This document shows positions 20,751 to 32,800 of a stretch of DNA of 64,000 nt, piece by piece (position 1 is the first letter of the stretch; each line of letters begins with the position of its first letter). Both the position numbers and the translations under genes were made by a program. Source of the DNA: Corythoichthys intestinalis (lineage: Eukaryota; Chordata; Actinopteri; Syngnathiformes; Syngnathidae); the NCBI RefSeq assembly GCF_030265065.1, contig NC_080397.1, positions 22,326,501 through 22,390,500 of the forward strand. The letters are read 5' to 3'. The notes under the pieces are model-generated. The model was not told the DNA's origin and ran no database searches. It worked only from the letters and a program-made list of their open reading frames with translations.

Positions 20751-21590
20751 TTTTTTTTTTTTTTTTTTTTTAATTATTTATTTATTTTCCCTTCAGGCAT
20801 GACAAATCCAAACAAATATACAGCATTTATATGTGTTTACAATTAATTCAACCCGAAAAGAAAAGGGCTGACGGGAGAAGCCGAAGCTTATTGAAATCCG
20901 TCCCCAGTATACCATATAGGACGCATAAAATATCGAGTATCAATTTTTGACATTCAGATTTCGTAATGATTACAAGTTTTTTAAATTTTTTATAATAACC
21001 ATCCCCTCTGATTGTTCATTTTCCCAATAGTCCATAATCGATCGTGGCAATGTGCTCGTAAGGTTGATTAGATCCAGTAGACTAGTTTATAATTCAGTAA
21101 TTAGTTTATTCAGTTGATTCGATCCAGAAGATAGGGAATAGCTGAGGACCGATGGTAGGCCGTGTCCGCCACCCTCCTTTTGTTGACTTAATCCTCGTCG
21201 CAGTTTTCGTTCCTTGCTGACTCCCAACGAACATTCACCTCAAGGTTGTGCAGCTTCGTAGTCGGTTGCATCGCCATTTCGGTTGTGGACTCATGGTCTG
21301 GGGGACTGGCGTCACTAGGTCCTTCAGAAGGACCGTACCAGTGATCACTGTCCCACCTGGCACAATCAGAAGCTGCCAGAAGAGCACCAAAAGGAAACAT
21401 CCTCGATATCGTTCCTCTTCGAGTGTGGTCAGACACAGCGGCCGCCATCTACCCCAGCTATCCTCCACAATATCCAGACTTTAAGGTGTTTTCCGAGCAG
21501 GCGCGTTGTCCAGGTTCTGACCGCATTGTAAAGCAGGACAGTGGCCAATCGACCAGTTTCACGTCGTTACAAATTTGAAGAATTTGAAGT
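20751..21590 (-). mobile_element. 3' part of a retroposon, probably LINE, minus strand
   Basis: The plus strand starts with a 20-T run, the reverse of a poly(A) tail after AATAAATAAATAATT. An open minus-strand frame (21448 down to 21188) reads MAAAVSDHTRRGTISRMF, then LLAASDCARWDSDHWYG, and ends NENCDED with a stop. I do not recognise the protein. The poly(A) tail and 5' truncation suggest reverse transcription. Confidence 0.5.
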
Positions 21591-21658
21591 CAATTGTCTG
21601 TGCATTTACAGCCAACAGATGATATGTCCTTGTGAGTTCTGTTTGCATTGGCTTTGAA

Positions 21659-23219
21659 CAGGGGCGGACTGGTAATCTGTGGGTTCTGGAGGATCACAGA
21701 ACGGCCGGTGCCCTGGACGGCCGGCGGCCGCCATTCATTATACATCACTGTTTTTATCCCCCCTAGCCTCTCATTATCTACATCTCGCATCCAATCCGAC
21801 AGGTGGCAGCAATGCGCCTGGCTGTTCATCGCCAGTCTGATAGAAGAACGAAGAAAACACAAAGTACCCTTCATTAGTTCTTTGTAGAAGCAAACTAGCG
21901 ACGAGCGGTAATGCACAATATGGATGGTGGTGGCAAAAGTAAGAAAAAAAGGGTGGCTCGGAGAACTTAGGTTAGGGAGAAAAAAAAACAAAGAAACAGG
22001 AGAGCAAAGCATTAAAATGTCTTAAGTTGACAAATATTTTCGCAGGCAGCAGTCTGGCTGCAACGGCCACGTCGGGTAACAGCAGCCTAGCCCCCGGCAA
22101 TGGTGAGAGGGGTAGCGGGCGCCGCTCTGACGTGCAGCCAGTGCAGGGAGAGAGAAAAGAGGGAGGGTTGAAATGATAAGCTGGTGGAAGTTCCCCAGAC
22201 AAGCGCAGGGCAAGTAAAAAGGGGATGAAGAGGGTCACTTGCTCGGTATACCGGCAATTGTTATCCACCAGGTAGCTACATTTTAAATGACAATTAAAGG
22301 GTTAGTGGCTTAGTGCCAGCTAGTCCATTTGCAATCGTGTCAAGTTACAGTATGCTAGTCCTACTATCACTCTCCTAAGGAAAAATATTTTAGCTGTAAA
22401 ACAACGTATGCACACGCAGCAGCAATATTAATTCATATGAAATATAACAAAATATTAATAAAATGGTTTTACTTTAAAGTTTAGTAAGTTAAATTGGTAT
22501 GATATATTTTTTTTAATCATGTATATATCGTTTTGTTTTCTGGTTAAAACTTTCCAATGAAGGTTATGTATTCAGGATTTGTCTTGAAATGTTTATTGTA
22601 TTTTCATTGAAATGTATTATTTGTATGGCAAGATTAATTGTGGCAGGGGTCTCCAAACCGGTCCTCAAGGGCCGCTGTGGGGCCTGGTTTTTGTTTCAAC
22701 CGATCGAGTACCGACAGTTTAACCAATGAAGTTTCTGCTAAAACAAGCAGCACCTGACTGCACTTGTAAAACACCAGATTGGTGCATAGGTGTTGTCTTG
22801 TTTTGTTGGAATGAAATCCTGCGCCCGCTGCGGCGCTATGTGGAGTAGTTTGGAGACCACTGAATTATGGCATGAACAATGAAATCATTTTATAGACAGA
22901 GATATATTATAATAAATTAGATACATAAAACTTGCTTTGAAAAATAAATTTGCTTTCATTTGTTTTTTCAGGTTGATCATAGAGCTAGTACAGAAAATGA
23001 ACCCAACTCCAGTTCAGCCTTGCAGTACTTTGAGCGCCCCAAGTCAGACAGTCACAGTCTAGACACATTTTCTTCATTTTCTCTCAAAGTGCACGAAATT
23101 GATGCATTTGGGCATGCCCCCGGACCCCTAGGGGGTCTGTGTTTCCCTTCGTATAGCGATTCTTGTGGGCTGGGCCGAGCCAAAGTCCAGGGCTGCTTTT
23201 TAGTCCCAGTCCGCCCCTG
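21659..23219. mobile_element. hAT transposon remnant with perfect 8-bp target duplication
   Basis: The ends are CAGGGGCGGACTGG and its complement CCAGTCCGCCCCTG. They are flanked by identical GCTTTGAA at 21651-21658 and 23220-23227. Length is 1561 bp, including a nested 219-bp element. Near 22019 the plus strand reads VDKYFRRQQSGCNG, in a context like the N-terminus of a hAT transposase, but with stops on both sides. It is non-autonomous now. Confidence 0.92.
22644..22862. mobile_element. Nested hAT miniature element
   Basis: The ends are CAGGGGTCTCCAAACC and the complement of CAGTGGTCTCCAAACT. Flanks are AATTGTGG (22636-22643) and AATTATGG (22863-22870), an 8-bp duplication with one later change. 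It lies inside the hAT element at 21659-23219 and is therefore younger. Confidence 0.9.
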
Positions 23220-23227
23220 GCTTTGAA

Positions 23228-24547
23228 TCACCTTTGGGTTTGGTTTTTTTTTTTCCCCTCTTTTTTTTTTTTGCCTTCCATTGTTTTAATAACTTATATA
23301 AATAATAATAATTTAAATAGTTAACAATAATTAAATACTTTTAAAATAGTTATTTTAATATTTTGTTGTGTCCACATATAGATTCACCCTATGTTTAAAA
23401 TATTTCATCTTTCGTTGTGTTTGTGGAAAATATACACACAAGTTTCAGCCTGAAAAGACTGTTGTACTTATGGTTTTAAACCAGAAGGGGTTCGCTTTAG
23501 CGTTCGCTTCTTGGCGTGCATGGGCAATAAATGTTCGCATTTTAGAGCGAATAAGAGATGAACTGTCTTTGCAGCAATGCAAGACGGACGTTGTAAACTA
23601 GTATTTTTTTCTTGTTTCAGGTGAGAAAAACAGTATAATTTGACTGTGTATATTAGTGGATTGCTTTATTTTAGGATGATTGTGATGTGTACTGTATGTT
23701 AATATAGTTCAGAAATATGTAAATCGTTAAGTATGTTTATGTATGACTATAGATGTGTTCGCAATGGTCGAGCGGTCGACGAGTGAATGTTAGTAGTGTC
23801 TAAAATGTAGAAGTTAAATGTTTTGTCACAAAAACGTGTATTTGTTAATTAATATAATTATATAAGGATTCGCATTTTAGAGCGAATAACAAATGAGCCG
23901 TCTGTGTGCTGCAGTGCAAGACAGACGTTTTTTTTTTTTCTTGGTTCAGCTGTACAAGAAAAATGAAAATTAAACAAAATTACATGTGTAGCAACAGACT
24001 GAAGTATTTAATCTCTGTCTGCACCATGCTACAAATGCATAGCTATTATTTGAAACGACTGCCACACACATCATCAGACTTTTCAGTCGTTCTCCACTGC
24101 CACACCTCTCCTGGATGTTGCCTGACCACTGGCTTGCCAAATGGAAAAAAAATGTGAATGCCCCTTACTAGTTGCTCTATTACTTCAATCAAACTCACTG
24201 AAGGGGCTCTCTTCCTCACTTTACGAAGTGAGGGAAAACTGACAGATTTATGATCATATTCAAGTTAGTAATGACATGTTATATGATTACTTATTCAATC
24301 TAATGTTCTGGCACTTCATTGTGAATATGTCATCTTTTTTGGAGGGGGGGGATAAAACGACACCACATTATTTAGGGGTGCTTATGAATATTTCAGCTCC
24401 CATAAAATAGGCGTAACGATGCCAATGTCAGACACCAAACAAAAATTAGCACGTAACTCCTAATATTTTAAAGTAGTTTTTTTTTTTTTTTTTAATGATT
24501 TACAGTATTTGCACGTTTACCTAACTGTTCTAAATAAGGTCTTCAAC
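23228..24547. other. Intergenic stretch without a gene; about 60-bp direct repeat
   Basis: AT-rich. A segment starting CGCATTTTAGAGCGAATAA and ending GCAAGACGGACGTT occurs at about 23536-23594 and again at 23872-23929. No coding feature is supported. Confidence 0.55.
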
Positions 24548-26121
24548 TACAGTGAAGAAAATAAGTTTTTTTTTACACCCTGCTATTTTGCAAGTTCTCC
24601 CACTTAGAAATCATGGTGGAGTCTGAAATTTTCACCGTACAGGAGGTGCATGTCGACTGTGAGAGCGATAATCTAAAATGAAAAATCCAGAAATCACTAT
24701 GCATGATTTTCTTTTTAACAATTTATTTGTGTGATACAGCTGCAAATAAGTGTTTGAACACCTGTCTATCAGCTAGAATTCTGACCCTGAAAAACTTGTT
24801 AGTCCGCCTATTAAAAGTCCACCTCCACTCCATAAACTATCCTAAATCAGATGCACTAGTTTGAGGTCGATAGCTGCATAAAGACACCTGTCCACCTCAC
24901 ACAATCAGTAAGATTCAAACTTGTAATATTGGCAAGACCAAAGAGCTGTCCAAAGACACCAAAGACAAAATTGTACACCTCCACAAGGCTGGAAAAGGAT
25001 ACGGAGCAATTTCAAAGCAGCTTGGTGAAAAAAAGGTCCACTGTTGAAGCAAACATTAGAAAATGGAAGAAGCTAAACATGATGGTCAATCTCAATCGGG
25101 GTGGAGCCCCATGTAAGATATCACCTCGTGGGGTCTCAATGATCCTAAAAAAGGTGAAGAATTGGCCCAGAACTACACAACAGGAGTTGGTCAATGACCT
25201 AAAAAGTTACTGTCGGTAATACACTAAGACGTCATAGTTTAAAATCATGCATGGCACGGGTGGTTCCGGATGGCCATCTTAAGTTTGCCAAAGACCATTT
25301 GGATGATGCAAGGGAGTCATGGGATCAAGTTTTGTGGTCAGATTACAGCAAAATAGAACTTTTTGGTCGTAATTCCACTAACCGTGCTTGGAGGAAGAAG
25401 AATGATGAGTACTATCGCAAGAACACCATCCCTACTTTGAAGCACGGGGGTGGTAGCATCATGTTTTGAAAGTGTCTTTCTGTGCATGAGACAGGATGAG
25501 TGCACTGTATTAAAGAGAGGATGACTGGGGCCCTGTATTGTGAGATTTTGGGGAACAACCTCCTTCCCTCAGTCAGAGCATTGAAGATGGTTTGTGGCTG
25601 AGTATTTCAACATGACAATTACCCGAAGTACACAGCCAGGAAAACCAAGGAGTGAGTGTGTAAGAAGCATATCAAGGTTCTAGCATGGCCTAGCCAGTCT
25701 CCAACCTAAACATAATAGAAATTCTTTGGAGGGAGCTCAAACTCCATGTTTCTCAGCTACAGCCCAGAAACCCCTGACTGATCTAGAGAATATCTGTGTG
25801 GAAGACTGGGCCAAGATCCCTCCTGCAGTGTGTGCAAACTTGGTGAAAAACTACAGGAAAGGTTTGACTCCTGTAATTGCAAACAAAGGCTACTGTACCA
25901 AATATTAATATTCGTTTTCTCCGGTGTTAAAATACTTATTTGCAGCTGTATCACAAAAATAAATCGTTAAAAAAATCATACACTGTGATTTCTGGATTTT
26001 TCTTTTTAGATTCTGACAGTGGACATGCACCTACGATGAAAATTTCAAACCCCTCCATGATTTCTTAGTGGGAGAACTTGAAAAATAGCAGAGTGTTAAA
26101 ATACTTACTTTCTTCATTGTA
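24548..26121 (+). mobile_element. Third Tc1-type transposon, decayed, both terminal repeats present
   Basis: The left repeat from 24548 (TACAGTGAAGAAAATAAG) and the right one ending at 26121 (CTTACTTTCTTCATTGTA) are inverted copies of about 200 bp. Both hold GCAAGTTCTCCCACT or its complement. The family differs from the IR/DR copies at 1-1220 and 10507-11774. Confidence 0.9.
24932..25908 (+). pseudogene. Tc1 transposase, heavily broken
   Basis: The relic starts where [10 protein letters not shown] is expected but the ATG is ATT ([16 protein letters not shown]). It continues in shifted frames through [28 protein letters not shown] and VLWSDYSKIELFG, where the residue after the first catalytic Asp is Tyr instead of Glu. 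It ends ANKGYCTKY with a stop. At least two frameshifts and two stops are visible, and a segment is missing near 25217. Confidence 0.88.
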
Positions 26122-26129
26122 CGTATCGT

Positions 26130-26435
26130 TTATAAGTGCGAGAGGTTGTTGTTGCTGATGGCTGGGAGAGCTTGACTGAGCAAGATCTTGGGAAAGAGCT
26201 TGGTAAGGATGGAAAGGAGAGTGATGCTTCTATGGTTGCCACTGACTAACCTGTCACCCTTGCGTTTCCAGAAGGGTAGGATGACCCATCTGGTCCGCTG
26301 GGAAGGTTCTCTGACTCGCACACTTGATTGAATATGTGTGGGTGAACCACTCGATGATGCTATCCCCACCAAATTTAGCATCTCAGCAGTTAGTGCACAG
26401 ATACCGGGGACTTGAGGACCCCTAAATAAACACAC
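26130..26435 (-). pseudogene. Short LINE reverse-transcriptase fragment
   Basis: The minus strand reads VPGICALTAEMLNL and then VILPFWKRKGDRLVSGNHRS, ITLLSILTKLFPKILL. This fits the start of a non-LTR reverse transcriptase (typically GIPAELLKAGG, VVPIWKGKGD, NYRGITLLSVPGKV). It lies just downstream of ggh. Confidence 0.72.
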
Positions 26436-26578
26436 CTTAATATCATGACATCATGTCATAAATTCTAATGCTCCGCATTTCTGAAAAGCATTTTGTTGGA
26501 ACTGTGGTTCTTCCAGCTATATAAACAAAAATGAGTTGAATTGAGGATACACAATTAATTCATTTAATAATATATGTT

Positions 26579-26584
26579 TTTATT
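26579..26584 (-). terminator. ggh: Candidate ggh polyadenylation signal
   Basis: AATAAA on the minus strand, about 223 bp past the ggh stop codon. Spacing suits a short 3' UTR. Other signals were not excluded. Confidence 0.45.
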
Positions 26585-26806
26585 TTTAGTACCGCCCTAG
26601 TAGAACTATCTGAGATTCCCTGTTCATGATTTGAGTGATTAGCATGATATACTGTATAATATGAATGAGTGTTAAATACAACAAGACGTACATGGCAAAA
26701 GATGCATATACGGGGTTGCTTGATCAAGAAACAACTACTAGTTTGAGGGTATGTGGTGGTGCGTGACTCGTTTGCCTCGGGAAGTGACCTTTTTGAGGAC
26801 AGCTTT

Positions 26807-29800
26807 TCAGAAGAAATAGATCTGCTCATAACCACTGAAGTTTCCCGCAAATATAGGCATGTAGTTGTAAATCAGTGCCAAGGCCTCCTTTTCAGGGTCA
26901 TCAAAGTTATGCAAACTTCTCCTCCCTACAAACAAATGGAAAAAAACAGAAATAAGACATGTGATTTGTGCACAACCTCTCTCTTACTCCCTTTGAACAA
27001 ACTAAGAACTTGCTCATGTCATTTCACATGATGTGTTTCCAAATGATTACGAAGCTCCCATTTTTATCTGATTGTTTTTGAACAAACTTTCCACTGCTAA
27101 GTGTTTTTTATTCTTAAAAAATAAAAAAAAAATTAACATGCACTGGTCCAAATTATTACACACATAGACATTTCAACGTTCTGTACAACCGATGACTCAA
27201 AATGTATGCTGCTGCCATATAGTGCTTCCGTATAATCTTAGAATAATTGACATAATTATTTGGAATGTGATTAAAAACAGTAAAAACTACTAAATACCAC
27301 AAAGTCAATAGGAATAGGCTGCAGCTCACCAGTGACCCAACCTAATGAGGACAAGCGCTATAGAAAATGGATAGCAAGATACACAATTGAAAAGTGCCAC
27401 ATCACTGCCAAATGAGGTCAAAAGCATATCCCTACTTGTTAGTGGTTAGACTATGTTAGAGGCTGACCTTCATTGACAAAAAACTGGGCCAGGAGTGACG
27501 ACAGCTGGACAGCATGAGACGAATGGGGAAAGCTCAATTTGCTGTCCCACTGAAAACGGTTCACTTCTGGGTGCCACTGCACTCCATAGAAGGGGTATTT
27601 TTTGCCTGTGATTAGAACATATTATTAGAATATTTCATAGATCTTTGCATTACCACATAGACAAAAATATCGGGACCCCTGGACATCCTTCATACACGAT
27701 GTGAAAATGGAGGAAAATAGACAGTTTTCCCATAGATTTGTTCAAACTAGCGTTCCCGAAGAGCAGGATGTACACAAGCTCAATGTAGTCTACAAATTCA
27801 TAAAAGGGCAGGTATCCCAATTAAACAAATAAACCAATTACCGTGTTCTCTGTGTAGATAATAATAAATAATTTAGTCCAACAACATTTAGAGCCAAATT
27901 CCTCTACAGCAGGTATCTTTTATTCTATAGAACACAGGAAGGTGCAGGTTTAATAACAAAACGACATGACAAAAAAATAACAAACGATTATAAGAATAAT
28001 ACAAAAAAAAAAAAGTGAAATAAAGTATTAAAAAATATAAACAAAAGACATGTTTTAAACTCCTGCCTGGGCCTCGGAGGTACAAGTGGTCCCGGGTTAC
28101 GAACTTACGACAAACCCTACTCACACTTACACGATTTGGACTCCACGACAGCGAAGTCTCGTCTGCCATTATGTCTCCAGTCATGTTTTTGTTTTTGTTG
28201 TTGTTGCGTAAATAGTACCTAGTTTCTGCCATGCCTCCTCGCCCAGCAGCGCCGCCGCCGTCCTGCAGTTGTCCTGCAGTTCCTGACTGCAAGTCCCACC
28301 CGTTGTCATCTCGGTTCTCATGTGTCGCCCGAGAAGCGCCCTTTTCGGTTTGGGAGCGTCATGACGCCTGCCCCAACCTCCAGTTCTCTTCTGACCGCTG
28401 ACAAAGCGCCTTTTTCAGACTGGGCTCAAGCAGCCACCCGCTGTCATCTCCGGTTCTAATGTGTCCACCTGAGAAGCGCCCTTTTCGGCTTGGGAGAGTC
28501 ATGACGCCTGCCCCAACCTCCGGTTTTTCCCTGGCCGCCGACAATGCGCCTTTTACAGACTTCCCACTTCCCTGTTCCCATGCTGCTGCTGCCGCTTCTG
28601 CTACTTCTCCTCTGGTGCAGACTCCTCTTGCGAGTCCCAATCTGTTTTTTTTTTTTTTTTTTTAGTTCGGACGACGGGCTTCCGTTAAGAAGCGACCTGA
28701 TGACTGACATGATATCCCCCCCTCTCTCACCTCCCTACTCTTTCCACAGCGCCCCTTTCTCTCAGCAAAGCGACTCATTCGAGAATAAAGCCCAAATATT
28801 TGTATTTTTTCTTTTAGTTCGAATAGTGATTCAATATAATGGCATTTAACACCACGTACCACACAGTATCTTATTTTTTACTTGATCTTAATAATATGAC
28901 GTATAATACATGTTTTTAGACAGTTATTTTGTATTTAGAGGTACTAAAAGGATAAATTCCGACTTACGTGGAAATTCGAGTTACATCGCCAGCCTAGGAA
29001 CGGAACTCTTTCGTAACCCGGGGACTAGCTGTAGTTAAAAAAAAAAAAAAAAGGGTTCTTCTCGTGGGCTGGACCAGATACCGCATACTGTGCGTATATT
29101 ATCCTTATACAAATGAGCAAGTTAAGATCATCCCCCTGGGCTGAGCAATGGGCTGTACACCGTGTAAAAATACTAGCAGGTGGCAAAGAGTAAACAATAA
29201 ATTCCTATGGCATCTTATCACGGCTTTGACAATTCAAATGCATACAGAAAATAGAAGACACTTTGCGAATAAATATGAAAACAAAGTTCTACATTCCTCA
29301 AATTCACAGTTCGGCATTCACAAACTGAACCATTTGCACATTTTTGGGAGCTATATGCAAGACTGTATGTGTACCTTTCCACAATTTTCTGCAAAGTGGC
29401 AAAGCATTTTTTTTTAATGGCACAATACAGCTATCATAAAACTTACACCTACACAAACAATGATTCGCACATCCAATCCCAAATCTAAGAGAAGAGCTCT
29501 GTGTGCGATTTGTGGTTGACAGTCATCAGAACTGGATAGAAAAGATGGTGGTGCCCACTTTAGTTTCATTAAACTAGTATTAACAACCAATAGAATTCAT
29601 GACAAGAGCTCAGTAAAACATTGCTCAACCTATCTATGACTGGTTGTAATTGTTGTCCCTGCATAGATCCAGCAGTTTAGGGTCAGTAAACACTGAAGCA
29701 CTAATTGCTACATATGTCAGAGCCAGCGCCCAAAGCAGCTGACTTTCCCACCAGCACAACTCATCCACACAGGAAGCGTTGGTTCATTGATGTTCATTGC

Positions 29801-32800
29801 TTTAAACATGACTGCGCTGCTGCAGTAATTCTTCATAGTACTTCACATATAGTACGTACTGTACAATGTGTACCACATGATTCGAAATTTAGAAATGTTT
29901 GTATTCAAAAAGCTTGGATTCGTAGTAGTTTTACACTATAAAGATAGACAAGCTATGGTAAAGTTGCTATTCCCGATCGGGCATGATCCCTATATCTCAC
30001 ATTTGCACATATTAAAAGCTCCAATGTTTACTATTGTGACTGACATAAATTTGACATTCATGCATCAATGAAGTCAATTGTTGCGATTTCATTATTGGCA
30101 TATTTTGTGATACATTTTTACAAACCTTCAATGGTTGAGACAAAGTGGGCCCCATTTTGACCAACATTTGTTGAGATGACAGAGAAGAAATCCATCAGCT
30201 CTTTATTTTGCATGAAGGCCTGGGGACAAAATATAGGACGTATTAATCAATTCGGTTTAAATAAGAAGTTGACAAAAATTTTATTTGACAACATCAAACA
30301 TGCTCTGGTCTACTTTCACTGTGATTCCATAGTGATGAAAATGGCCAGTGAGAGGTTCTTCTTGCAAAGCCTTCATCAACTCCTTGGGGAAGGCAGCAAA
30401 CATGCGACTGGAGAAGGCCGCTGTAAGGGCAACGATTAAAAGACATTTTATTTGTTGCTGCTTCTTTTGCAGTAACGCAAATGGAATCCACAGTAGCTAT
30501 CACATGTTGCGCACAGAGAACATATGAACTGCTGCCCACTGGCAGAAGCTTTAGAGTCCCGTGCTGCAAAGGAATCTATAAATAAACTGTTCAAGAATTA
30601 TATTCATCCCCTGACCCCAATTACTGTCTTTTTTTTTTTTTTCTCTTTCAAATAGCGGTTTTGTACAGTTATTAAAATGTAATTGTTAAATTGTATTTTA
30701 TATATAAGACACCCTGGACTACACCAGTGTCCACACTGTGTCATTGGATATTTAAATCCAAAGACATGGTGCTCATTAGCCGGTAAAAACAAACTAACAA
30801 ACAAACAACAACAACAAAACAGACTAAAAAACAAGGTTTAAAGCAAGAGGGGAAGGTAGTGGCTTATAGTCCAAAAATAACCTTTTTAATAAGTTCATAA
30901 GTATGTTATGTTTATTATATGCTTTGATGTCTTATTACATGTGAGAGAAAAATGAGAAAAACATTTCCTGATGTTGAAACAATGTTCGAATAATACCTCT
31001 TTCACAGCATCAAACAAATCTAAGCATTTTTGGCATGTGTAGCTTTACTGTCCGCTAAAAAAAAATGTTTAAATTCCTCTTTGCTTCCACGAAGTGGTAG
31101 GATTCAGTACTGCCACTCAATCTATGACTGCCCTGTATCAATCAAGATTCTACATGTACAGTATGCAAATATTGCATTTTCTTCTCTGAGGGTCTCAGCT
31201 GACTTTGGGCAAATGCAGGGATAAAACTAGTATTGCTAACCAGTCAATCACAGGGTACATATTGGGGTCATTCTAGAACCGAAGAAAAATTAAGGTTTTA
31301 GGGCAACATTTTTTTAAAACAGACTATAGTATTTATTTATTATTCGGTGTTATGTTTCCTGCAAAAATGGGGGTCGAATCACAAGGGAGTAGTTTTGGTC
31401 TCAACATTGGTAGGGACCATATTACAGCATAACCTTCATGGACACTATTTGCTAGGGACGGGACATTAATAAAACCAAACAGATTGGGTGAACAGAGGTC
31501 AGGGCTACATTTCCCACGAATATGAAGCTAATTATTTGATAGGCTGTATCAGGAGTGCTCATTACGTTGAAGGCGAACAAAAAAATATATACTTTTTTCT
31601 CTTTCTGGGATGGGTTGCTCCATGATTCTTAAATACCATTTAATTTTTTTTCAATGACCATAGGTAATTATCATTATGTTGTTTTATGTTGTGTGATCAA
31701 CATATGAGGTTATGCAGCACCGTTTAAGTGTACATTGTTAATTATGTTCTGTGAGCAACATATGAGGTTATGCAGCACCTCCAGAACATATACGTAATTT
31801 TACTTTACTTATAGTGGCTGCTGCTGGCTGAAAAAAAACTTCTGATAACCCTCCTCTTCGAAGGGGGTGGAAAAGCTGGCATGTTATCAGCGATCGACAT
31901 GTATTTCTGTCGGGGCTGTGTGGTTAGTGTGAGTGTGTGTGACGTGGCAGCTGTGGGTCAAGTCATCAGCCAATCAAACGTGCGTTTGAAGGGGGAAATA
32001 AAGGACTGGCACATTCAGCAAATGAAAAGGGGTAAATGTCTGAACATAATGAAATTGATTTACTTATAATTGGTAGGGCCAATTCTATCCTTACATTTGG
32101 GAAGACAATCTAAATTACCTATATAACTGAACCCATTATATAATTCAAATAAGGTTGCTTAAAAGTTGGTAGGGACAATTTAAGTATCCTGAAAAGTTGC
32201 TTCTGTTATGCCCATACCATCCCTATGCAAACCTACACCTTTGTCAAAACATCATAGATGCACTTCGACAACATGACACCTTTGTCATCTCATTTATTTT
32301 TTTATACATTTCTGCTGAGTCATGTACCTTCTTTCTGCTGAGTCATGTACCTTCTTTGGGGGAAAAAAGTGTTGGTTGACATAATTTCATAATATAATAA
32401 CTAATATTTAAATTAGGGCTGTCAAAATTATCGCGTTAACGCGCGGTAATTAATTTTTTTAATTAATCACGTTAAAATATTTGACGCAATTAACGCACAT
32501 GTCCCGCTCAGACAGTATTCTGCCTTTTGGTAAGTTTTACAGCAAGGTTTTTACTACTGTCTAACAGTGAACTCTTGTGGTCGCTTTGCGACATGGTTTA
32601 TTGCTTTCTTGCCAGTTCAATATGGCTGCAGGACGTCTCGGGCTGGCGCCTCCATTGTAATGTTGTGCTTATATGATCCTTGGACAAGATTTGTCCGTAA
32701 GTATGGGTGTTGTAAAGAATGTACATATTATGTTAGTCAGCGAAATGTTATATTTTTTGTATGAGACGCTTTTTGTTTATGTTTAGTGAACCTGTATAGC

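Larger units (their letters stand above)
27606..30125 (-). other. ggh: ggh intron 7
   Basis: Holds the 28081-29033 miniature element. The remaining sequence, 27606-28080 and 29034-30125, has AT-rich unique sequence and no gene. A short oligo(A) run is at 29037-29053. Confidence 0.8.
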
